Of a DNA stretch of 64,000 nucleotides, positions 13,101 through 21,558 are shown one piece after another; position 1 is the first letter of the stretch; the number at the start of each line of letters is the position of its first letter. Where the stretch lies: positions 322,001-386,000 of the forward strand of contig NZ_CP090974.1 of NCBI RefSeq assembly GCF_021513195.1, written 5' to 3'. The notes under the pieces are model-generated. The model made no database searches and was not told the origin of the DNA. It saw nothing but the letters and a program-made list of their open reading frames with translations. The position numbers and the translations under genes were made by a program. This stretch comes from Shewanella sp. OMA3-2. GTDB taxonomy: Bacteria > Pseudomonadota > Gammaproteobacteria > Enterobacterales > Shewanellaceae.

Positions 13101-13570
13101 TTACCGCTAATGTCTGATATCGTTAAATTTACAGTTTCACTGGAAACCACTGAAACGCCATCTCTGAAACCCTCAAATGCGACGCTGGTTGCTGAGCTTA
13201 CTTGCGTGAGACCAAATGTCATGGAGGCAATATCAAACTCTGAACCATCGGTTGACGCCATGGCAAACACACGTATTGAGGGATTTGAGTTGTTGAGGAG
13301 TAAAGAACGATCACCACCGCCACCATCGTTATTCAGGTTCTGACTTTGGTCGGCAGCACTGGGTGTGGCGATTAAATCAGCAGCATCCATGCTAAAGGTC
13401 CAATCACCAATGGCTTGGGAGGTTACCAGGTTGGAATTGATTAACCCCACACCATCAAAGTTTTGATTGGAGATAGCTGCATGGCTCGCAGCAGTTATGC
13501 ACGAGAGCGAAATAAAAAGGCTGATCCGCCCAAAGAAACTCGAACAGAAAGGGGTTATAAATTGGAGCAT
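4129..13570 (-). CDS. Giant secreted repeat protein with PATR, FN3/Ig and cadherin-like domains, GlyGly-CTERM-like signal and C-terminal OmpA-like barrel (two one-base frameshifts)
   Basis: Reading through two one-base shifts (five-G run at 12938-12942, seven-C run at 12084-12090) gives about 3147 residues. Order: signal peptide (1-31, AASHA end); an exported N-terminal domain (32-205); a segment with the LTNLNGDSV motif; four autotransporter-associated beta-strand (PATR) repeats (about 470-860); Ig-like segment; five 173-residue units, each an Ig-like part with two cysteines plus FN3 (about 1106-1971); Ig/cadherin-like modules; a Calx-beta-like module; Ca-binding DSDGD/DTDGDG repeats; two more cadherin-like modules; a GGGSLSLYG-hydrophobic-RRAK segment; a second signal-like stretch ending ANAAEA; and an OmpA-like beta-barrel (last ~185 residues, ending LRYRF). 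AGGA lies upstream of the ATG. Likely a surface adhesin; the function is inferred from architecture only. Confidence 0.8.
7658..10252 (-). repeat. Five tandem 519-bp repeats inside the giant gene
   Basis: Five consecutive units of exactly 519 bp (173 codons) encode an Ig-like segment, beginning near QxITFxNPGxQ and carrying CTITxGGALTFxSTGTC, followed by an FN3 segment ending near SNSxTP. Long stretches are almost identical at DNA level between neighbouring units, for example around 8003, 8522, 9041, 9560 and 10079. This suggests recent duplication or gene conversion. Confidence 0.9.
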
Positions 13571-13872
13571 GAGGTGATCATCCTAAAGTTATTATGGCGA
13601 TTTTGTTAATGATTGAGGCAGCCTCGAATGTCTTCCCTAGATCCAAGCGAGCGACTTACATCAGTGTGTTACAATCCCTTAACACTTAATTATTCAACTC
13701 GTTGCTATTGAATGAGCCACCTTCTTCGCGGGTTTACATTAAGCAACAACATGCTTTTTCCTTCAAAAGTACACGGAATTTTACTTTTTTTTCAATTCCA
13801 TGACTTATATTAAGTCTTTTATATTTAGTAACCTAAAATAAAAAGGCAACCTAAAGATCGCCTTTCCATATT
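13571..13872. other. Intergenic gap between the giant gene and the tail-collar gene
   Basis: This stretch has no plausible ORF. It is AT-rich and must hold the promoter of the giant gene. It also carries the weak terminator at 13842-13865. I see no repeat or RNA gene. Confidence 0.5.
13842..13865 (-). terminator. Weak terminator after the tail-collar gene
   Basis: A 6-bp stem AAAGGC/GCCTTT with a 12-base loop is followed on the minus strand by a T-rich tract. The stem is short, so this is a tentative call. Confidence 0.45.
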
Positions 13873-14520
13873 CTAAGGTCTACTGGGGTAAATACCAATG
13901 GTTGCTATGATAAAATTTATTCCTAAATAAGGGTTCCTAATCGGTACAGCTTGACTGCCACCAGCATTTGACACAGTAATACTACCCGCAGCTGTAGTTT
14001 CACCACTTACCCCGCCTAAGCTTGCTTTATCTGAGTTAGGCGCAGTGTCGTTAAATAAACCATTGAAGGTCACTGCAGAAAGGCCAGCTTTAGCCGTCGT
14101 CGCCGAAAGATACGTGGTTGCGCCCGATGTCGGCGGCACCATAGTATCATCGCTTGTTGTGGCAACATCGGCACGCACGTTCACAGCTGATGCCGTACCA
14201 TTAAATACCGCTTGGTGGGTGTGAATTGGCAGCTGGCTGGTGTTAAGGTTAACTACTTCATAGCCATTTTTTTGTCCCAGAGGAATTGGCGATAAACCAG
14301 GGCCAGTATTCCCGTCTATCCCCACACCCACAGGTGCCCTACCGCGTAAATCTGGCAGACCAAAGGTATCTCTGCCATTACCACCATAGATGGTACCTAA
14401 AAGTGAAAACAGGGCTGCGTTTGATGCTACGGGTAACAGTTGCCCATCACAAAAAGCCCAACCTTGGGGAGCAAAATTCCCCGCGAACATACGGATTTCA
14501 CCGAGTATTGCGTCTGACAT
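13873..14520 (-). CDS. Phage tail collar domain protein (microcystin-dependent-protein-like)
   Basis: This 215-residue protein begins with the collar-domain signature: LGEIRMFAGNFAPQGWAFCDGQ, then LFSLLGTIYGGNG and DTFGLPDLRGRAPVG. It ends in a region resembling PYLGINFIIAT. This is the family of short-tail-fibre collar proteins and of the bacterial microcystin-dependent-protein homologues, for which no firm biochemical function is known. It has no signal peptide and no phage neighbours. A strong AAGGAGAG site precedes the ATG. It lies about 300 bp upstream of the giant gene on the same strand, so co-expression is possible but not shown. Confidence 0.85.
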   Translation of the reverse strand: MSDAILGEIRMFAGNFAPQGWAFCDGQLLPVASNAALFSLLGTIYGGNGRDTFGLPDLRGRAPVGVGIDGNTGPGLSPIPLGQKNGYEVVNLNTSQLPIHTHQAVFNGTASAVNVRADVATTSDDTMVPPTSGATTYLSATTAKAGLSAVTFNGLFNDTAPNSDKASLGGVSGETTAAGSITVSNAGGSQAVPIRNPYLGINFIIATIGIYPSRP

Positions 14521-15074
14521 AGTTTCTCTCCTTAGATAGTTTATAATTAAACCTAGCCCAGTTTGCGTTAAATACTATGACGCGCTAGATAGTATGACTT
14601 TTGGCACAAGCCTAACTGCGTTTCCTAGGTTTATTAATAATAAATCCTTTACTGTGTACTTCCGACCAACGAAAATAATTAACATAGTCAAACAAAATTA
14701 AGTCTAAAAAAATATCGTATCTGTTATGAAAAAAATCAACATGCTTAGCATAAAATAGACCGACCTTAAAAACCTTCTTTTAAACTTCTATATTTAAATT
14801 TTAACGGTATATCAATCACATAAATAAATTTCATACTTTCACAAATATCTGACACGCCAACCAGAATAAAACGCTTACTGAAGATAGAGTATTTTTGCTT
14901 CTCGATTGCCTAGCTTGATAGACAGGTCAGTAGTGACCTATAAACCTTAGTGTCATACTTAAGCACTTCTAGAGCGACTGACACATAAATGTGGCAAACA
15001 ACTCATTAAGGCTAGTATATAAATATATAACCACAAGTCGCGATTGGCATTTAGCAGCAACAAAGGAGTAATTA
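14521..15074. other. AT-rich intergenic gap between tail-collar gene and yrfG
   Basis: No convincing ORF is present on either strand; a 71-codon minus-strand frame overlapping yrfG is treated as noise. The stretch holds the divergent promoters of the collar gene and yrfG. The ribosome site AAAGGAG for yrfG lies at its right end. I see no repeats or RNA structures. Confidence 0.5.
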
Positions 15075-15749
15075 ATGTTTGACTGGAACACCATAGACAC
15101 AGTGCTATTAGATATGGATGGCACGCTGTTAGATTTACACTTTGACAATCACTTTTGGCTGACTTTAGTGCCACAACAACTCAGTGACCAAAGACAAATT
15201 AGTCTTGATGCGGCAAAGGAGTTGGTCGAAGCGGCCTACCATGACGTGGTAGGGACATTGGATTGGTATTGTTTAGATTATTGGCAGCAGCAACTTGATC
15301 TAGATATTCTGACCTTACATTACTCGATGGTGGCACGTATTCAAATGCGCCAGGACAGCATGCCGTTTCTAAAAGCTTTAGGTGTGATGAAGAAACAACG
15401 CATCTTATTTACCAATGCCCACCCTAAAAGCTTAGCGTTAAAGCTTGAGCATACTGAATTGGCCAATGGCTTAGATGCTATGTTGTCGAGCCATGAAACA
15501 GGTTATCCTAAAGAGCATCCGCAGTTTTGGCTAACGGCGATTGAAAAATATCAGTTAAATCCCGCAAGATGTTTATTTATTGATGACAGTGAAGCTATAT
15601 TAGCTGCATCGAAACAAGCTGGTATAGGCTTTCAACTAGGGATAAAAAATCCTGATAGCCAAAAACAACATAACCAATTTAATGATTTTCCGGCAATTGA
15701 TGACTACCATTATTTATTAGAAGAACTGCTGACAAGCAAATGCCTATAA
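15075..15749 (+). CDS. yrfG: GMP/IMP nucleotidase YrfG (HAD family)
   Basis: YrfG is a cytoplasmic HAD-like 5'-nucleotidase preferring purine monophosphates. The 224-residue product has HAD motif I as DMDGTLLDLHFDN (residues 13-25), motif II LFTNAHPKS around 111, a lysine in GYPKEHPQFW, and motif IV DDSEAILAAS around 172. AAAGGAG lies 7 bases before the ATG. In E. coli yrfG sits directly before hslR-hslO. Here the complete T2SS operon lies between them on the opposite strand. Confidence 0.92.
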   Translation: MFDWNTIDTVLLDMDGTLLDLHFDNHFWLTLVPQQLSDQRQISLDAAKELVEAAYHDVVGTLDWYCLDYWQQQLDLDILTLHYSMVARIQMRQDSMPFLKALGVMKKQRILFTNAHPKSLALKLEHTELANGLDAMLSSHETGYPKEHPQFWLTAIEKYQLNPARCLFIDDSEAILAASKQAGIGFQLGIKNPDSQKQHNQFNDFPAIDDYHYLLEELLTSKCL

Positions 15750-15822
15750 TCTAGCAATGAAATAATATCCATCCACTGCCAAATAGCCTGATTGCTAATA
15801 ATCCGCTTATTACTCATAAAAA

Positions 15823-15840
15823 AGGGCGCAAGTGCGCCCT
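15823..15840 (-). terminator. Terminator of the gsp operon
   Basis: A 7-bp GC-rich stem AGGGCGC/GCGCCCT with a 4-base loop is followed on the minus strand by a run of T. It lies 8 bases beyond the gspN stop and is well placed to end the gspC-N transcript. Confidence 0.9.
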
Positions 15841-15847
15841 AAAATAA

Positions 15848-16665
15848 TCAACCATTGTTAATCGTCATACAGTAAACATGCACATTCAAGGCTCGACGCT
15901 TATAATCCGGAATAATACCTTGATAGTTAATTGGATAATATCCTTGGCTATCTTGCCTGCCCAAAAATGATAATGCTTCGGTTAAATCTTTTGGCTGCGC
16001 TGCAGTAGGTTTTATTTTAGCACTGACTTTAACCAAATTATTTTCCGCCAAAGTAATCGTGCCCACCAAACCTAATTGATTCTGTTGCTCGTCGGTTGCT
16101 AATTGCACTTGCCCATCAAGACAATTCAGACCTAAGGCTATATTACCCAAAGGATATTCGCCAAATTGATTGGTGAGATGAGTACTGTTTAAAAACAACT
16201 TACCGGCAAGTTGCTCGCACCAAGGTAAGCCTCGTTCAAGTTTTTCTACCAGCAAACTGACATCACCACTTAATTGCGCTCTAAACGGTAGTCTAGCTCC
16301 TGCGACAATAAAACTATTGGGCGCATCAAAGCGAAAGTTTTCAACCTTTAGGCCTGAAAAAGAGTAACTAATACTGCCCTTGCTGCTAACAGCCGTTGCC
16401 CAGTGCCAATGTTAAAATCAATATCCGCCCGACCAATAAACAATGCCCACGGGCTTAACTCCCAACTGACATGCTCAAGTTGACGTTGATCAATGCGCAC
16501 TAGGTCGGCTTTGCCGCGCCATAACGTACCATCTACACCCGCAAACTGAACATGATTCGGTAATGGTGCTAGGCTCACCAGTAAACTGGCAGGTAAATAG
16601 ACAATCAAAAAAATCAAATACACCACTACAGCAATGCCAATTTTGACAAATAATTTCACAAACAT
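15848..16665 (-). CDS. gspN: Type II secretion system protein GspN (one-base frameshift)
   Basis: GspN is a bitopic inner-membrane accessory protein of the T2SS, not always essential. The N-terminus has a membrane segment at about 9-32, then FAGVDGTLWRGKAD and WELSPWALFIG, typical of the family. The frame breaks near 16385-16395. Adding one base joins it to SSKGSISYSFSGLKVENF and on to the second half, giving about 272 residues. It follows gspM by three bases and is the last gene of the operon. The shift may be an error like others in this window. If it is real, only the accessory N component is lost. Confidence 0.82.
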
Positions 16666-16668
16666 TCC

Positions 16669-17145
16669 TTACTGAGACAACTGAATACGTCTGACATTAA
16701 CAAAGCCGGCCGTATCTGAATCTGATAAATCGACGCTATCTAACGTTAAGCCTTTTTGATCAACCAAATGATGTAAATAGTCTAACAGCGAATCAAATGG
16801 CACTTCGTCCATCCACAGTTGAATTTTATTATCCTGTGGCTGCATTCGCGTTATTTCTAAATTATATTGGCTGGCTGTTTGGTTTACAATCGAGCTCAGG
16901 CTGCCACTCGCTTGAGCTTTCGCTCCGGCTTTTTCAAGACCCGCTATTTTATTGGCCGTTTGCTTCACATAATTTAAGTTTTGCAGCTCAAGACTATAAT
17001 TACGCTCAGCGGCTTGTTGTGCATTTGAAATGGGTGACCATACTCCCCAGTACAAGATACCAATAACCACAAACACACTACAGAAACCGACTAATTGCTG
17101 CTCTCTTAGTGCCAAGCTTTGCCACCATATACGCAAATTATCCAT
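16669..17145 (-). CDS. gspM: Type II secretion system protein GspM
   Basis: GspM is an inner-membrane assembly-platform protein that pairs with GspL and stabilises it. The 158-residue product has a short cytoplasmic start with LREQQLV, one membrane helix at about 18-36 and a periplasmic ferredoxin-like domain. It begins one base after the gspL stop, implying translational coupling. Position, size and topology all fit. Confidence 0.9.
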   Translation of the reverse strand: MDNLRIWWQSLALREQQLVGFCSVFVVIGILYWGVWSPISNAQQAAERNYSLELQNLNYVKQTANKIAGLEKAGAKAQASGSLSSIVNQTASQYNLEITRMQPQDNKIQLWMDEVPFDSLLDYLHHLVDQKGLTLDSVDLSDSDTAGFVNVRRIQLSQ

Positions 17146-17146
17146 C

Positions 17147-18364
17147 TTATTTGCTCCTCAAGGTTAGCGTGCTGCTGACGCTGTCTTCATTACTGTTCAT
17201 CGCCCCGCCATCAAGCTGAAAGTCTTTGCTGACAATGTCTTTAAATTTCTCTAATTGTGCATAATTTTCAGCAACAACCTGCATTCTTAATTCATTACGG
17301 TTTGCGTCAAAACGCAAGGTGATAGGCTTCAGCTGAGGCACGCTAGAAAATGCTGGTTTTAGCTCATCTAGCATTTCAAAAAATGCCGCGCCGCCACCTT
17401 GACCTTGCATACTGCGTAATTGACTATTGATTTGAGATCGAATATCCACAATACGATTAACGCTTGGCGCTACCGATTTAAATATCGCCTCACTTTGGGC
17501 TTTCATTTCTGCTGTCTGATGATTTAATTGAGAAATAGCTAAGCCTTTATTGACTAGCGCCAACACCAACACAGCGACCATCATAATAGCCGCATTACGC
17601 CATAACATAAGATGTTTGCTATATTCGCGCTTTGGCTTATACGCGCCTGACAATAAATTAACCGGCGCATTCAAAATACCTTTGGCTAATACCATCATAG
17701 GGAGATCAAGTGGTTTTGGAGACAGCGTGATATGGTTAGCGTTAAAGGCTATCCCTTCACTGTAACAAGCAACATCAATGGTCTGCTCGACAGCGGCACT
17801 TTTTTGCGCATCCGCGACTAACTTTGGAAGCGCCAGCTCTGTCCATGTCTTAGGCAAACTGACACCCGAACCTTCACCGGTACGCAATAAATACTCATCA
17901 CCACAGCTCATAATAGCCCAGCGACATTGCTCAAGCGGTAGGGCTAAACAATCAGGTACTATACGTTTTGCCTTTAACCCTGCATCCATTAACCATGTTA
18001 ACCATAACTGCATTTGTTGATGCTCAACTGCAACCACATTGACACTGTCACCATGGCGAGTGCCCACCACAAAATGCATATCGTCAACGTCACTGGCAAT
18101 AGACTCTTCTAACATAAACGGCAATGCTTTAAGCGCTTGGCGTTGTCCTTTTTCAGGTACCGCGATTTTAGTTAATGTCATGCTTGCAGCAGGTACCAAC
18201 ACATCAACAGGTCGATTACCGACACGTTCCGTTAAACTGTTAAGACTGAGCGCGTCAGGTAATTCACCTGAAGCAATAATCTCTTGCTCCTGCTCAGACC
18301 ATACTAACCATGAACATGGGTGTTCTGCTGTTTTACCTAATCGGATAAATAGCCTTTCAGACAC
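17147..18364 (-). CDS. gspL: Type II secretion system protein GspL
   Basis: GspL anchors the ATPase GspE to the inner membrane. The 405-residue product has an actin-like cytoplasmic domain (to about 240), a single membrane helix at about 255-273 (IMMVAVLVLALVNKG) and a periplasmic domain. The start codon is GTG with GGAG about 9 bases upstream. It lies between gspK and gspM, the canonical order. Confidence 0.92.
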   Translation of the reverse strand: MSERLFIRLGKTAEHPCSWLVWSEQEQEIIASGELPDALSLNSLTERVGNRPVDVLVPAASMTLTKIAVPEKGQRQALKALPFMLEESIASDVDDMHFVVGTRHGDSVNVVAVEHQQMQLWLTWLMDAGLKAKRIVPDCLALPLEQCRWAIMSCGDEYLLRTGEGSGVSLPKTWTELALPKLVADAQKSAAVEQTIDVACYSEGIAFNANHITLSPKPLDLPMMVLAKGILNAPVNLLSGAYKPKREYSKHLMLWRNAAIMMVAVLVLALVNKGLAISQLNHQTAEMKAQSEAIFKSVAPSVNRIVDIRSQINSQLRSMQGQGGGAAFFEMLDELKPAFSSVPQLKPITLRFDANRNELRMQVVAENYAQLEKFKDIVSKDFQLDGGAMNSNEDSVSSTLTLRSK

Positions 18365-18412
18365 TGTTATTCTCCAGCAATCTCTTACCGCATAATGCGA
18401 TTGAGTTTATTA

Positions 18413-19402
18413 TTATTGTTGGCCACCGTACTGGCGAGTGATGACATCGATATTATTACCACTGCGTTTTAGTACGCTGTCCATTCTGAATATTGCATTA
18501 TCTACTTTGGCACCTGAGCGCAGTAAAAAGTAGTCACTCGTAATCACAAAGCTTGAACGCAGAGTCGCTTCAGTTTTTATGCCTCTTACTGAGGAGTTCT
18601 CCCAAAAATCTTCTATTTTTTCAAAACCACCAGCGGGTCGCTGATTAATAATACTTTCGGCATCTGAAATAGATATCTGATTGTCTAGCATACCTACCAT
18701 CAAGGCTGCTTGTTCCACTTCAATGGTATTTACATTTAATAGTTGGCGATCATCACCGGGTATTGCACAGATATAGGGTAATAATTTTACATATATATCT
18801 TGAGTAAAACCCAATACCGCCCGTAACTCACTGCGATGCTGCATTAACGTATTTGCCGCACGATAGGGTATTTTTCGTGACTCATATTCCGCATCTTCTG
18901 CTCCAAATGGGCCGGATAAGGTATCTACATCAATATAATCTTTTAGGGTATGTGTTAAACGCTCAGCCCCAAACTCATCCATACCTAGGGCAATTAACAC
19001 CCCTTGAAACTGCTTAGCCGCTAAAGTGAGTTTGGGTTGCCCATTCTCAACCTCTTTTGACTCTAACCCTACAGCATTCAAATTAAAACAGGCACGCATG
19101 TCTTGTATTTTTCCGGCAATTTGACCGTCTTCGACAGGAAAAATCACATCGGCTAAAGCCCAATATTGCTGACGATGAACTATTTTACCGTCAGCATCTT
19201 CAAAGTCTTGTTTAAGGACTTTCATCGCCAACTCTTCACCTGATAGTGCATACCAATAAGCCTGGTCATATTGCGCTAAATTAAGGGTGCGGCGCATAGA
19301 TAACTGGTTACGACTGGTAATATTAGTGGCAATTGTCACCACGACGGCCACAATTAAAATAACCACTATCATGGCTACGCCCTGTTGCTTATGACGTCCC
19401 AT
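18413..19402 (-). CDS. gspK: Type II secretion system minor pseudopilin GspK
   Basis: GspK is the large minor pseudopilin that caps the pseudopilus tip together with GspI and GspJ. The N-terminus has the class III leader with QGVAMIVVILIVAVV. As is typical of GspK, it lacks the Glu at position 5. The long periplasmic part has two cysteines near ACFNLN and ICAIPG. I start at ATG 19402, whose A overlaps the gspJ stop TGA (TGATG), indicating translational coupling. Confidence 0.92.
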   Translation of the reverse strand: MGRHKQQGVAMIVVILIVAVVVTIATNITSRNQLSMRRTLNLAQYDQAYWYALSGEELAMKVLKQDFEDADGKIVHRQQYWALADVIFPVEDGQIAGKIQDMRACFNLNAVGLESKEVENGQPKLTLAAKQFQGVLIALGMDEFGAERLTHTLKDYIDVDTLSGPFGAEDAEYESRKIPYRAANTLMQHRSELRAVLGFTQDIYVKLLPYICAIPGDDRQLLNVNTIEVEQAALMVGMLDNQISISDAESIINQRPAGGFEKIEDFWENSSVRGIKTEATLRSSFVITSDYFLLRSGAKVDNAIFRMDSVLKRSGNNIDVITRQYGGQQ

Positions 19403-20151
19403 CAACCTCGTTCATCCTCACCGATATTACGGCCATTATCATCAGTATCTGTGCCATCATCGACCTTATCTTTATCAGACTCGTTACTGTTGTCCGAACC
19501 ATTTTCAGGGTCGCTTTTATCGCTGGGATTTGGTATAGGCGCACCTTTGGGCAGTAAAAACAGCCGTTGTATTTCCCCTAACCCCTCAATGTCTAGCTTA
19601 ATCGCAATCCCTTTTGGCATGGTGGTGCCATCGGTTTTTCGCTGCCATTTATCATTGATATAAAATGAGTATTCTATTGATAATACATTTTCAATAATAA
19701 GCGTTTTTAGTGGTTCTGCACCACTTTCAGGTTCTGGGTAAGGGTAATACCAGCGCTCTAGGCGGCCACCTTGCACAACATAGGCAACCGATTGAATGCT
19801 ACCTCGAGGTAAAATACCATCAGGGTTTAACCAACCTAAGCGATAAAACACCAATGCCTCAGTCTCTGAATCAAGCATGTTGTCACCAGCTTGAAAATAA
19901 CTCTTGCTACGCTCACCATCTAAACCACGAAATGTACGCGCCACAATCTGGCCCAAATCTCGTTCAATTGCACCAAAACCTTGCTGTAACGCTTTTAAAC
20001 GAACGGAGAAAGTTTTGGTGACTTCATCGTTTTTCATCACGGTGGATAACACCGAGTTTGCTGCAAGACCAATCATCGCAAAAATAGCGATGGCAATAAT
20101 CATCTCAAGTAGCGTAAACCCTCTTTGGTTTTTAACCGCGGTTGTGAACAT
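19402..20151 (-). CDS. gspJ: Type II secretion system minor pseudopilin GspJ
   Basis: GspJ is a minor pseudopilin of the tip complex. The prepilin cleavage site is RG/FTLLEMIIAIAIF at residues 10-24, with Glu at mature position 5. The C-terminus carries an unusual low-complexity tail rich in Asp, Ser, Asn and Gly (about 208-249), beyond the folded domain that ends near LFLLPKG. It overlaps gspI by 20 bp and gspK by one base. Confidence 0.93.
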   Translation of the reverse strand: MFTTAVKNQRGFTLLEMIIAIAIFAMIGLAANSVLSTVMKNDEVTKTFSVRLKALQQGFGAIERDLGQIVARTFRGLDGERSKSYFQAGDNMLDSETEALVFYRLGWLNPDGILPRGSIQSVAYVVQGGRLERWYYPYPEPESGAEPLKTLIIENVLSIEYSFYINDKWQRKTDGTTMPKGIAIKLDIEGLGEIQRLFLLPKGAPIPNPSDKSDPENGSDNSNESDKDKVDDGTDTDDNGRNIGEDERG

Positions 20152-20500
20152 AACTACTCACTTGTGCCACTATGCGTTTATAGCGCTCGTCTTTGCTCAC
20201 ACTCACGCGGATCATTCTAAAATTTTCATCGGTGGTTTTTACCACTTCCTGTCGCCAATACCATTCTTCTCCGGCTAGTTCTACCTGGCCATCTTTAGAG
20301 CCAATATCGGGGAATTTATCTGGTAAACGGGCTTCAACCATTTGGTTGCTGGCAACCCACTGCCCTAAAGTCCGCTCTTCTAATATCGGCATGTTGGCCA
20401 TTTGCTCGCCTAGACTTTTAGTCACCGACACTGCTGCGATAGAAAATACCGCTAAAGCAACAATCACTTCTAGTAAGGTCATACCTTTAGCATTATTCAT
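20132..20500 (-). CDS. gspI: Type II secretion system minor pseudopilin GspI
   Basis: GspI nucleates the pseudopilus tip. The 122-residue product has the leader and helix KGMTLLEVIVALAVFSIAA with the conserved Glu. I start at ATG 20500 within the end of gspH (8-bp overlap) rather than at the TTG just before it. Length and order are normal for the family. Confidence 0.92.
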   Translation of the reverse strand: MNNAKGMTLLEVIVALAVFSIAAVSVTKSLGEQMANMPILEERTLGQWVASNQMVEARLPDKFPDIGSKDGQVELAGEEWYWRQEVVKTTDENFRMIRVSVSKDERYKRIVAQVSSYVHNRG

Positions 20501-21065
20501 CAAAACGCCCTATCGACAGGCGACCTAGCGCATCGCCGACAACTAATACATCGATAGCTTGTCTGTTTTCATTGTAAGTCGTAAAGTTCAGTTCAAATGG
20601 TGTCATCTCACCACTTGGAAACAATAAAATTTGCGGTTCAGGATTTTTCTTTTTCTCTTCAGCGCTTGGCTCATCAATAAAGGGTTCATCAAACCAAGAG
20701 TCTTGTTGCTCATCTTCTTGGTCCAGTGGCATACCATCTAATACTAGATTAAGCGTCATACCTGGCGCTAACTCATGTTCAGATAACAGCTTATCTTGCT
20801 CTATGGATTGCCATTTACTGTCTTTATAATTCACAAATTGATATGCGCCATCGTCAACCACTATGCCAATGAATTGACCACTTAATACGGTTTCATCTAA
20901 CACTAGCTCCACGGCTGTCATAAAGCGTTGAGCTTGCTTTTTTAGCGCTTGCTCAGGCCCAGCAGTGCTCATTGACAGGGTAACAGCCGAAGCGGCTAGC
21001 CCCATCAATAGTGCCACAAGCAAAACCTCTAGTAGCGTGAAACCCGATTGACGATATTTTTGCAT
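20493..21065 (-). CDS. gspH: Type II secretion system minor pseudopilin GspH
   Basis: GspH links the tip complex to the major pseudopilin. The leader site is SGFTLLEVLLVALLMG. Residues 114-145 form an acidic, Pro/Glu/Asp-rich insertion before the last strands (ILLFPSGEMTPFEL). It starts 3 bases after the gspG stop. Confidence 0.92.
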   Translation of the reverse strand: MQKYRQSGFTLLEVLLVALLMGLAASAVTLSMSTAGPEQALKKQAQRFMTAVELVLDETVLSGQFIGIVVDDGAYQFVNYKDSKWQSIEQDKLLSEHELAPGMTLNLVLDGMPLDQEDEQQDSWFDEPFIDEPSAEEKKKNPEPQILLFPSGEMTPFELNFTTYNENRQAIDVLVVGDALGRLSIGRFDE

Positions 21066-21068
21066 GGT

Positions 21069-21503
21069 TTATTGGAAATCTTGTAAGTTCCAGTTACCGA
21101 TATCATCTTCAGTACCTGGTTGGCCATCTGGGCCTGCGCTAAAAATATCTAATTTGCTATTCTCACCAGGGCTTAATAGTAAATAATCGTTGCGCCATGG
21201 ATCTTGCGGTAACCGTTTAACATAACCACCTTCACGATAATTACGCGGTTCTGGTGATGATGTCGGCTTTTGCACTAAAGCATCTAAACCTTGATCAGTG
21301 GTTGGGTAGGTACTGTTTTCTAATTTATACATGTCTAATGCATTTTCTAGAGCAACAATATCTGACACGGCTTTTTGTTGATCAGCCTTGTCTTTGTTGC
21401 CCATCAAGTTAGGGACGACCATAGACGCTAAAATGCCTAAAATAACGATAACAACCATGACCTCAAGTAAGGTAAAACCACGTTGTTTGCTGTGCTTTTG
21501 CAT
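21069..21503 (-). CDS. gspG: Type II secretion system major pseudopilin GspG
   Basis: GspG polymerises into the pseudopilus piston. The prepilin site RG/FTLLEVMVVIVILGILASMVVPNLMGNK is textbook. The C-terminus has the calcium-site loop with PWRNDY and DGQPGTEDDIGNW. The 144-residue length is standard. Confidence 0.96.
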   Translation of the reverse strand: MQKHSKQRGFTLLEVMVVIVILGILASMVVPNLMGNKDKADQQKAVSDIVALENALDMYKLENSTYPTTDQGLDALVQKPTSSPEPRNYREGGYVKRLPQDPWRNDYLLLSPGENSKLDIFSAGPDGQPGTEDDIGNWNLQDFQ

Positions 21504-21558
21504 TGAATATTTCCTCTAAAACAGTGTTGTTAATATTATGAGGATTAATGTCTTAGCA

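Noticed and set aside
13873..14520. Prophage or tailocin region
   Set aside because: Only one collar-domain gene; no capsid, tail, lysis, integrase or attachment-site signals nearby.
14959..15174. 71-codon minus-strand ORF overlapping the yrfG start
   Set aside because: Overlaps a strong gene, and no family or ribosome site was seen.
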